DNA of 28,814 nt, from NCBI GenBank assembly GCA_900544115.1, contig UQTW01000030.1, positions 1 to 28,814 on the forward strand, in the 5' to 3' direction. The translations under genes were made by a program, and so were the position numbers. Position 1 is the first letter of the stretch. Each line of letters begins with the position of its first letter. Below, in pieces: positions 9,192-15,985 of the stretch. This DNA comes from an uncultured Collinsella sp. GTDB lineage: Bacteria > Actinomycetota > Coriobacteriia > Coriobacteriales > Coriobacteriaceae. Below the pieces are notes generated by a model. The model did no database searches. It was not told the DNA's origin and saw only the letters and a list, made by a program, of their open reading frames with translations.

Positions 9192-10295
9192 TTAGTACAT
9201 TCCGTACGGCGAAAGCATGGCACGCTGCGAGCAGCTCGCAAACCAAACCGACACGAGTGCGAACATGAAGCCGTTGGCAAAACCGTTGGCAAACTGCATC
9301 GCGCCGCGTTTCCACCACAGCAGGCTGCGATGAAGCACGCCGTCCGAGAGCACCATGAACAGGCCCATGGCAAACGGAATAAAGCACATCATGGCAAAGG
9401 CCGAGAACACGCCCGAGATGGCCGACAGCACCAAAAACGGCGCCACAATGCCCATCAGGTAAAAGCCAGTACGAGCTTTGCCTTCCAAGCGCTCGGCCTC
9501 AACATGGGCGCGGCCGACCAGGTCGCCGCCCGCGGCACCGTTAGTGCCTGCGTGGCCCATGCCGCTAATGCGGACCTCGTCGCCATCGTGCGTGCCGGCA
9601 GGAAACTCAATCGTCTGCTCGGAGGTCACACGGGTTCGCCCGCTGCCACCGCAATCGGGGCAGGGGTCGGCCACGACCTTACCGGAACCGCCGCACTCGG
9701 GGCAGACCGACTGGAACGTGCCCGCACCAAACAGGAAGGACAGGTCGACGTCGATGTGGCCGCGGCCACCGCAGCTCGGACAGGTGTGGGCATGCTCTGA
9801 AGAAACGGAGCCCGATCCGCCACAATGCCCGCAGGTGTCAAAGCGGGTATATCGAACGGTCTTGTGGGCACCGCTCTTGGCCTCCTTGGCGTCGAGCTTG
9901 ATATCGACGACCACGTTGGCGCCACTCTCGGGGTTGTAGGCCGCCTGGCCGCGACGGGGCTGGCCCCAGGCGCCTCCGAAGGGGAAACCGCCGTCAAAGG
10001 GATTGCCGTAACCGGCGCTGCCGGCATAACCGCCGCCATAGGGCGAAGCCGTCGGTGCACCGGCAAAGGGATTGCCCGACCGCATGGCGTCGTAACGCGC
10101 ACGCTTCTGCTCGTCCGAGAGCACGGCGTAGGCCTCGGAAACCTCTTTAAACTTCTCCTCGGCATCCGGCTCTTTGTTGACGTCCGGATGGAGCTTGCGG
10201 GCCTTTTGCTGGAAGGCCTTTTGAATATCACGCGAGGTGGCGTCTTTGGAGACACCCAGAATCTCGTAGTAATCTTTTTCGTTCATCGTCGCCAT
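9192..10295 (-). CDS. DnaJ-like protein with a C-terminal membrane domain
   Basis: A second J-protein with unusual architecture. From the ATG at 10295 (AGGAGG, nine-base spacing) it has 367 residues: J domain with HPD at 36-38, Gly/Phe/Pro-rich linker (about 73-115), the start of a DnaJ C-terminal domain (about 127-150), four CxxCxGxG zinc repeats with cysteines at 155/158, 172/175, 198/201 and 212/215, and the rest of that domain to about 265. The second substrate-binding and dimerisation region of DnaJ is missing; instead the tail has two closely spaced hydrophobic stretches at about 277-316 and one at about 335-355. I infer a membrane-anchored J-protein that recruits DnaK to the inner face of the membrane. 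It occupies the place between hemW and dnaJ where hrcA-grpE-dnaK often lies. No gene symbol is assigned. Confidence 0.88.
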   Translation of the reverse strand: MATMNEKDYYEILGVSKDATSRDIQKAFQQKARKLHPDVNKEPDAEEKFKEVSEAYAVLSDEQKRARYDAMRSGNPFAGAPTASPYGGGYAGSAGYGNPFDGGFPFGGAWGQPRRGQAAYNPESGANVVVDIKLDAKEAKSGAHKTVRYTRFDTCGHCGGSGSVSSEHAHTCPSCGGRGHIDVDLSFLFGAGTFQSVCPECGGSGKVVADPCPDCGGSGRTRVTSEQTIEFPAGTHDGDEVRISGMGHAGTNGAAGGDLVGRAHVEAERLEGKARTGFYLMGIVAPFLVLSAISGVFSAFAMMCFIPFAMGLFMVLSDGVLHRSLLWWKRGAMQFANGFANGFMFALVSVWFASCSQRAMLSPYGMY

Positions 10296-10353
10296 GCGCG
10301 GCAACCTCCTGCTCACAGCAGCGTATATATTCCGGTAATTCTACCCGAGCGGC

Positions 10354-11586
10354 CTAAGCTAGATCCCAAAACAGCTCGAACAGAACATTTCCATCGAGCC
10401 AGCCCAGGTGGGTCGGCGCCAGACGAGCTCGAACATGGCCCGCGACGACATCTGCCGAAGTGAAGGGTCCCTCATGGACCCCGAGCGTCTCGGGCACCCA
10501 AGTGGCAAGACCCAATTCGAGCGCGAGATCGCAAGCGGCTGTCAGCTCGCCCGTTGGGATGACGCAAGCTGCACGAGCCAACAGGTCGGACGCAACACCG
10601 CGCGTCATGCGACAAGCGAGCATCAAGTCTTCGGCGACAGCCTCACGCTGCGACAGATATTCGGCCTCGAACGCCGTCGCGTCATCGTCACGTTGCACCA
10701 GACGCACGCGGTACGCATCGCCTCGAGAAGACACGCCGGGGAACAAACCTGCAAGACGGTCGAAATCCTCGTCGTCGAGCATGCCCGCGGCAGAACGACC
10801 CAGGCCCAGGTAGCCCCGTCCGGTCCAGTAGGCAATGTTATGGGCGCACTCATGGCCGTCGAGCGCGTAGCTTGCCACCTCATACGGATGATAGCCGGCC
10901 GCACCCAGGCGCTCACGCGCCGCGTCCATGCACGAAGCCTGAAAATCCTCATCGGGCTCGAGCGACTCGTCACGGCACGCCATGCGATAGAGTGGCGTGC
11001 CCTCCTCGAGCGTGAGCGGGTAGACCGACACATGATGAGGCGCCGCCGCCAACACGCCATCGAGCGTGCTCCGCCAGCTTGCGGCCGTCTGCCCGGGAAG
11101 GCCGCACATCAGGTCGCACGACACATCGAGGCCAGCGTCCTTCACCGTCGCGATAGCCGCAAGTGCGCGATTAGCATCGTGAATGCGGCCAATAGCAGCC
11201 AGCTCGGTATTGTCGAGGGTTTGCACGCCCAGAGAGATGCGCGTGACACCCGCCTCGGCAAGCGCGGTGGCGAGCTCAGCGGTCAGGGACTCAGGATTGG
11301 CTTCGCAAGTAAATTCAAAGGGTTTGCACCACATGGAGATACGACGGGCAAGTTTCACCAGGCGCTCCCCAGCAAGTGACGGCGTGCCGCCGCCAATATA
11401 GACCGTGCGGACCTGCGCAAGCGCCCCGGCGTCGCCAAAGGAATCGAGGCGCGCATACAGCTGCTCAAAATAGGAATCGAGCGCAGCATCCAAATCACAC
11501 AGAGCAAAGCTGCGCGAGTCAAAGTCGCAATAGCGGCATTTTTGAGCGCAAAACGGCACGTGCACGTACAGCGCGGTAACGGCCAC
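10354..11586 (-). CDS. hemW: Radical SAM heme chaperone HemW
   Basis: HemW binds heme and a [4Fe-4S] cluster and is thought to insert heme into respiratory proteins; it is a relative of, but not the same as, coproporphyrinogen dehydrogenase HemN. The 410-residue protein has the radical SAM motif CAQKCRYCDF at 13-22: three cluster cysteines followed by Phe where HemN has a fourth Cys, which favours HemW. The glycine-rich YIGGGTPS stretch and the conserved SLGVQT follow. Translation begins at GTG immediately after the dusB stop codon. lepA-(dusB)-hemW-dnaJ is a common order. Old annotations may call it an oxygen-independent coproporphyrinogen oxidase, and a heme-synthesis role should not be assumed. 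Confidence 0.92.
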   Translation of the reverse strand: MAVTALYVHVPFCAQKCRYCDFDSRSFALCDLDAALDSYFEQLYARLDSFGDAGALAQVRTVYIGGGTPSLAGERLVKLARRISMWCKPFEFTCEANPESLTAELATALAEAGVTRISLGVQTLDNTELAAIGRIHDANRALAAIATVKDAGLDVSCDLMCGLPGQTAASWRSTLDGVLAAAPHHVSVYPLTLEEGTPLYRMACRDESLEPDEDFQASCMDAARERLGAAGYHPYEVASYALDGHECAHNIAYWTGRGYLGLGRSAAGMLDDEDFDRLAGLFPGVSSRGDAYRVRLVQRDDDATAFEAEYLSQREAVAEDLMLACRMTRGVASDLLARAACVIPTGELTAACDLALELGLATWVPETLGVHEGPFTSADVVAGHVRARLAPTHLGWLDGNVLFELFWDLA

Positions 11587-11588
11587 CC

Positions 11589-12632
11589 TTATGCCTCCAG
11601 CGGATGATCGGGCACCGACTCACCGGCGGCAAGCGCGGCCTCGCAGGCCACCACATCGCACTCGATATCATCGACCAGCGACATGAACTCCTCGTACGTA
11701 GAGCAACGCACCACCTGAGCGCGCCAGGCGGCGGCATGGGGCATGCCCTTTAAGTACCAGCTTGCGTACGTGCGAGCACGCGACATGAGCGGCAGAAGCT
11801 CGTGCGTCAACGTCAGGTGCTCGCGCAGAGCCTCCAGGCGCTCGACCGAGGAGCGAGAAGGAACCGGCGTGCCATCGAGTGCAAGGGCTCGGGCATCGCC
11901 GAACACCCACGGATTGCCGTAGATGCCGCGCGCGATAAACACCGCGCTGGCACCCGAGCCGTGCAGATGCTCAGCAGCGTCCTCGGCCGAGAACACATCG
12001 CCCGAACCAATCACGGGAATCTCGACAGCGTCGGCAACCTCATCGACGACCGACCAATCGGCCTGGCCCGTGTAGAGCTGCGTGGCGCAACGACCATGCA
12101 CGGCGACTGCGGCAGCCCCTGCGCCCTCAAGCATCTGGGCAAATGTCGCGGCATTGCGGTCCTCGGCATAAAAGCCCTTGCGAATCTTGACGGTAACGGG
12201 CACGTGTGCCGCGCCCACCGTGGCCTCGACGATCTTCTCGGCCAGGTCGGGCGTGCGCATGAGCGCCGAGCCCTCGCCCTTGGTAACGACCTTGCGGGCG
12301 GGACATGCCATATTGATATCGATGAGCGACAGGCGATCGCCAACGCGCTCCTCGACGGCGGCGACGGCGCTCGCAAACTGATCGGGCTTGGAGCCAAAGA
12401 GCTGCACGCAAATCTGCTGCTCCTCGTCGGCCGGTAGCACCAGGCGCCACGTCTTATTACTGGCATAGGCAAGGCCTGCCACGCTCACCATCTCGCTGTA
12501 GGCAAGGCTGGCACCGCGGCGGCGACACATGATGCGATAGGCGGGGTCGGTAACGCCCGCCATGGGAGCCATAAGGAACGGCTGCTCGGCATAGGCGCCC
12601 AGCAGCCGCAGACTATATTCGGAAAGAGCCAT
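11589..12632 (-). CDS. dusB: tRNA-dihydrouridine synthase (DusB-type)
   Basis: FMN-dependent enzyme that reduces specific uridines in tRNA D-loops to dihydrouridine. The 347-residue TIM-barrel protein shows the FMN-site MAPMAGVTDPAYR at 21-33, the catalytic cysteine C110 in NMACPARKVVTKGEGSALM (108-126), KIRKGF, VHGR and the late GSGDVFS that holds the FMN phosphate. The catalytic-cysteine context with GEGSALM matches the DusB group. It lies four bases after lepA and two before hemW, clearly one operon. The ATG gives the normal N terminus. Confidence 0.94.
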   Translation of the reverse strand: MALSEYSLRLLGAYAEQPFLMAPMAGVTDPAYRIMCRRRGASLAYSEMVSVAGLAYASNKTWRLVLPADEEQQICVQLFGSKPDQFASAVAAVEERVGDRLSLIDINMACPARKVVTKGEGSALMRTPDLAEKIVEATVGAAHVPVTVKIRKGFYAEDRNAATFAQMLEGAGAAAVAVHGRCATQLYTGQADWSVVDEVADAVEIPVIGSGDVFSAEDAAEHLHGSGASAVFIARGIYGNPWVFGDARALALDGTPVPSRSSVERLEALREHLTLTHELLPLMSRARTYASWYLKGMPHAAAWRAQVVRCSTYEEFMSLVDDIECDVVACEAALAAGESVPDHPLEA

Positions 12633-12636
12633 AGAC

Positions 12637-14448
12637 CTACTCGTCCACCTTGAGGATCGCCATAAAGGCCTCCTGCGGGACCTCGACCGATCCGATGGCC
12701 TTCATACGCTTCTTGCCCTCTTTCTGCTTCTCGAGCAGCTTGCGCTTACGCGAGATATCGCCGCCGTAGCACTTAGCAAGAACGTCCTTGCGACGCGCCT
12801 TGACGGTGGAACGGGCGATGATCTTGTTGCCGATAGCACCCTGGATGGGCACCTCGAACAGCTGACGCGGGATGATCTCCTTGAGCTTGTCGCACAGGCC
12901 ACGGGCCAGGCCATATGCCTTGTCCTTATGGACGATAAACGAAAGCGCGTCCACCTCGTCGCCCGAAAGCAGGATGTCGAGCTTGACGAGCTCAGAGGGG
13001 CGATATTCGTTGAACTCATAGTCGAGCGAGGCGTAACCCTTGGTGCGGCTCTTGAGCTGATCGAAGAAGTCCAAGATGAGCTCGGCGAGCGGCATATCGA
13101 AGCGCATCTCGACCGATTTGCTCGTCAGGTGGATCATGTCGGTTGTGACGCCGCGGTGCTCGATGGCGAGCTGCATGACGGCACCCGTGTACTCAGGCGG
13201 GCAGATGATCTTTGCCTTGAGGTAGGGTTCCTCGATACGATCGATGCGTGTGGCCTCGGGAAGGTCCTGCGGACTGCGGACATCGATCATTTCGCCGTCG
13301 GTCTTGTAGACGTGATAGTCGACCGAGGGACTCGTGGCAATGAGGTCCAGGTTGAACTCGCGCTCCAGGCGTTCCTTGACGACTTCCATGTGCAGCAGGC
13401 CCAGGAAGCCCACGCGGAAGCCAAAGCCGAGCGCCACCGAGGTCTCGGGCTCCCACACCAACGACGGGTCGTTGACGTGCAGCTTATCGAGGGCGTCACG
13501 CAGGTTCTCGTAGTCCTTGTTGTCGATCGGGAACAGGCCCGTGTAGACCATGGGCTTGGCCTCGCGATAACCGGGAAGCGGCTCGGGGCAGGGGTTCGAC
13601 GCCCACGTAAGGGTATCGCCCACGCGAACGGCCTCGGGATCCTTCAAGCCCGTGACCACATATCCGACCTCGCCGACCGTCAGCGCGTCGACCGGGGTCT
13701 CGGCAGGACGCTTGACGCCCACGCCGTCGACCAAAAAGTCGCCCTTGGCTTGCATCATAAGCAGGGTATCGCCCTTTTTGATGGAACCATCGAAGACGCG
13801 CACCGTAGCCACCACACCGCGATACTCGTCAAAGTACGAATCCAAAATGAGCGCTTTGAGCGGAGCGTTTGCATCGCCCTTAGGCGGCGAAATCAAAAAG
13901 ACAATGGACTCCAGCAGATCGTGAATGCCCTCGCCGGTCTTGCCCGAGACGCACACGGCATCATCGGCAGGGATCGCCAGGTCATCCTCGATCTCGGTCT
14001 TAACCTCATCGGGATGGGCCGAGGGCAGGTCGATCTTGTTGATGGCCGGCACAATGTCCAGATTGGCGTTCATGGCGAGCGTCGCGTTGGAAACGGTCTG
14101 CGCCTCGACGCCCTGCGTGGCGTCGACAACGAGTACCGCGCCCTCACAGGCTGCCAGCGAGCGCGAGACCTCATAGGTAAAGTCCACGTGGCCCGGCGTA
14201 TCGATCAGATTGAACTGATACGTCTCACCATCGTCGGCGTCATAGGAAACGCGGACGGCATTGGACTTGATCGTAATGCCGCGCTCGCGCTCGATATCCA
14301 TGGTGTCGAGCAGCTGCGACTCCATGTCGCGTTCGTCGACGGTATGGGTGAGCTCGAGGATGCGGTCGCTGATCGTGGACTTGCCATGGTCGATATGCGC
14401 AACGATCGAGAAGTTGCGGATGTGGGAAATGTCAATTGAAGTATTCAT
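12637..14448 (-). CDS. lepA: Elongation factor 4 (LepA)
   Basis: Ribosome-associated translational GTPase related to EF-G that affects initiation and 30S biogenesis. From the ATG at 14448 it is 603 residues, the family norm, with G1 AHIDHGKS at 17-24, DTPGH, NKID, and the LepA-specific C-terminal domain ending near KKRMKAIGSVEVPQEAFMAIL. The frame runs 20 codons further upstream through the rpsT terminator, so the earlier start is unlikely. There are only about 25 bases between that terminator and the start, leaving little room for a separate promoter; read-through from rpsT or a very short leader is likely. dusB and hemW follow in the same operon. Confidence 0.97.
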   Translation of the reverse strand: MNTSIDISHIRNFSIVAHIDHGKSTISDRILELTHTVDERDMESQLLDTMDIERERGITIKSNAVRVSYDADDGETYQFNLIDTPGHVDFTYEVSRSLAACEGAVLVVDATQGVEAQTVSNATLAMNANLDIVPAINKIDLPSAHPDEVKTEIEDDLAIPADDAVCVSGKTGEGIHDLLESIVFLISPPKGDANAPLKALILDSYFDEYRGVVATVRVFDGSIKKGDTLLMMQAKGDFLVDGVGVKRPAETPVDALTVGEVGYVVTGLKDPEAVRVGDTLTWASNPCPEPLPGYREAKPMVYTGLFPIDNKDYENLRDALDKLHVNDPSLVWEPETSVALGFGFRVGFLGLLHMEVVKERLEREFNLDLIATSPSVDYHVYKTDGEMIDVRSPQDLPEATRIDRIEEPYLKAKIICPPEYTGAVMQLAIEHRGVTTDMIHLTSKSVEMRFDMPLAELILDFFDQLKSRTKGYASLDYEFNEYRPSELVKLDILLSGDEVDALSFIVHKDKAYGLARGLCDKLKEIIPRQLFEVPIQGAIGNKIIARSTVKARRKDVLAKCYGGDISRKRKLLEKQKEGKKRMKAIGSVEVPQEAFMAILKVDE

Positions 14449-14473
14449 GCGGACTATCTTACCCGAGCGGTAC

Positions 14474-14510
14474 AAAAAATGGAGCCTGTTCCATAAAACA
14501 GGCTCCATTT
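14474..14510 (-). terminator. Rho-independent terminator of rpsT
   Basis: A perfect 14-bp stem AAATGGAGCCTGTT / AACAGGCTCCATTT with a 6-base loop, followed on the minus strand by three more T residues to give TTTTTT. It starts about 35 bases after the rpsT stop and is the strongest terminator in the left half of the window. Confidence 0.9.
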
Positions 14511-14544
14511 ATGCGCGTAATCTGTGTGGTGTGAAATTTACAAC

Positions 14545-14811
14545 TTAGGCGTTGATGCTGTTCACGAGCTTGGCAAGACCGGACTTGCGGTTGGAAGCCT
14601 GGTTCTTGTGGATAACATGCTTGGCGGCAGCCATGTCGAGACGCTTGGTGACGGTCTTGAGGGCAGCCTGGGCCTTCTCGGCGTCGCCCTCGGCGACGGC
14701 GGACTGGACGTGCTTGGTCAGCGTCTTGATCTCGGACTTGACAGCCTTGTTACGCATGCGAGCTGCCTCATTGGTGCGGATACGCTTCTTCTGAGACTTG
14801 ATGTTTGCCAC
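14545..14811 (-). CDS. rpsT: 30S ribosomal protein S20
   Basis: S20 is a primary 16S rRNA-binding protein. The 88-residue product starts ANIKSQKKRIRTNEAARMRN after the initiator and continues through KSEIKTLTKHV and the conserved NxAxRxKS/GLAK ending, matching the family length and pattern. Translation starts at GTG: AAAGGA lies nine bases upstream and the residues before it are not conserved. The gene stands alone between holA and lepA, with an extended -10 promoter about 80 bases upstream and a strong terminator downstream. Confidence 0.96.
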   Translation of the reverse strand: MANIKSQKKRIRTNEAARMRNKAVKSEIKTLTKHVQSAVAEGDAEKAQAALKTVTKRLDMAAAKHVIHKNQASNRKSGLAKLVNSINA

Positions 14812-14886
14812 TTCTGGAGTTCCTTTCGAGTTCCTTGCAAAAAATGTATGACACCTCTGAGACACGGTGAGGTCATGCAAGCGCCT

Positions 14887-14896
14887 ACTATAGCAC
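14887..14896 (-). promoter_or_regulatory. Candidate extended -10 promoter of rpsT
   Basis: The minus strand reads GTGCTATAGT, an extended -10 (TG-C-TATAGT), about 70 bases upstream of the ribosome site. A TTGACA lies further upstream but at about 37 bases, too far to be its -35. The same 10-mer occurs upstream of rpmB. Confidence 0.5.
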
Positions 14897-14944
14897 GCTC
14901 CCTCTCAAAGGGATAGAACGAATTTGTCAAATAGGCAGGTATCA

Positions 14945-15907
14945 TCACGATTTTCTCAAGATGTTCGTAATCCAGAGCAAAAGCGCGGTCTCAGAATCTG
15001 CCGAACCCTTGAGCGCGAGCTCCACATCAACGGCACCCTCGAGCGCTGCGACGAGCTCGGTCATCGAAAAACGACGCGCCCAGGTAAGGTGATTCTTGAC
15101 CTGCCAGGACTGGAGCTTGAGCGTTGCGGCCAGCTCGCGACCCTGCCCACGCGCGTCGAGCGCCTTGGCAACGATAAGCTCGCGGATGCGGCCGCACAGC
15201 AATGTGTAAGTCCACACGTAGCTCTTGGCGGGCAGTAGATTGAAGAGCTCGAGCGATCGCCGCATATCGCGAGCCGAGATGGCGTTGAGGAAGTCCCAGG
15301 GTTGAACCTCGGCCGTACGGACAATCCAGCGCTCAACATCGGCAAGTTCAATCTGAGGCGACTCGACCATCTGGGCAAGCTTAGCCAAGTCGTTATCGAG
15401 CATGCGCGTGTTTTCGCCCGAACGCGAGACGAGCTCCTCGGCGGCCGCCGTCGAAATCGACTTACCGCGCTGCGTCGCCATCTGCTGAACACGGCGCGGC
15501 AGTTCCCAGCGCTTGGTACCCGAGCAATCGACGATAGCCTTCTTGTCGATCTTGGCGATTGCCTTATACAGGCGCGTATTCTTGGCAAGTGAGTCGGCGA
15601 TGATGAGGCAGACCGTAGTGGGGCTGGGACTCGCCAGATACCCAACGAGCGGCTCCGAGACCGCCTTGGCGAGCTTTGAGCAGCCATCGAGGATTACCAG
15701 ACGAAACTCGCTGCCCATCGGAAAGGTGTTAAGCGATCCGATAATGGACTCGATATCGGGGTCCTTGGTCATGTCTCGCTCGTCGAGGTTGAACTCGACC
15801 ATACCCGACTTTTCCAGACGCGCTTTCATACGCGAGACGGCGTGATCGCGCTTAACTCCGTCGGTACCGACGATCAGATATGCCGGCAGCAAACCGGTTT
15901 CGGACAT
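14945..15907 (-). CDS. holA: DNA polymerase III subunit delta
   Basis: The delta subunit opens the beta sliding clamp as part of the clamp loader. From the ATG at 15907 (GGAGGGGAGC just upstream) the protein has 320 residues. It matches the family in layout: an N-terminal AAA+-like domain beginning LLPAYLIVGTDGVKRDHAV, no functional Walker motifs as expected for delta, the central LVSRSGENTRMLDNDLAKLA segment, and a C-terminal collar-type helical domain. It follows comEC by 78 bases, and comEC-holA-rpsT-lepA is a frequent order. An earlier in-frame start adds 21 residues without homology. Confidence 0.93.
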   Translation of the reverse strand: MSETGLLPAYLIVGTDGVKRDHAVSRMKARLEKSGMVEFNLDERDMTKDPDIESIIGSLNTFPMGSEFRLVILDGCSKLAKAVSEPLVGYLASPSPTTVCLIIADSLAKNTRLYKAIAKIDKKAIVDCSGTKRWELPRRVQQMATQRGKSISTAAAEELVSRSGENTRMLDNDLAKLAQMVESPQIELADVERWIVRTAEVQPWDFLNAISARDMRRSLELFNLLPAKSYVWTYTLLCGRIRELIVAKALDARGQGRELAATLKLQSWQVKNHLTWARRFSMTELVAALEGAVDVELALKGSADSETALLLWITNILRKS

Positions 15908-15985
15908 TGCGCTCCCCTCCCGCAGGCCTTCGCATTCGTTCCGTGCCATTCTAGCCCAGGGGCCCACCACACGCCAACGACGTCG

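Noticed and set aside
10354..11586. Annotation of hemW as coproporphyrinogen III oxidase HemN
   Set aside because: The motif is CxxxCxxCxF rather than CxxxCxxCxC, and the genomic place beside lepA is that of HemW.
14933..14941. Pairing of the TTGACA-like sequence near 14930 with TATAGT as the rpsT promoter
   Set aside because: The spacing of about 37 bases is much too long for a -35/-10 pair; the extended -10 explains the site better.
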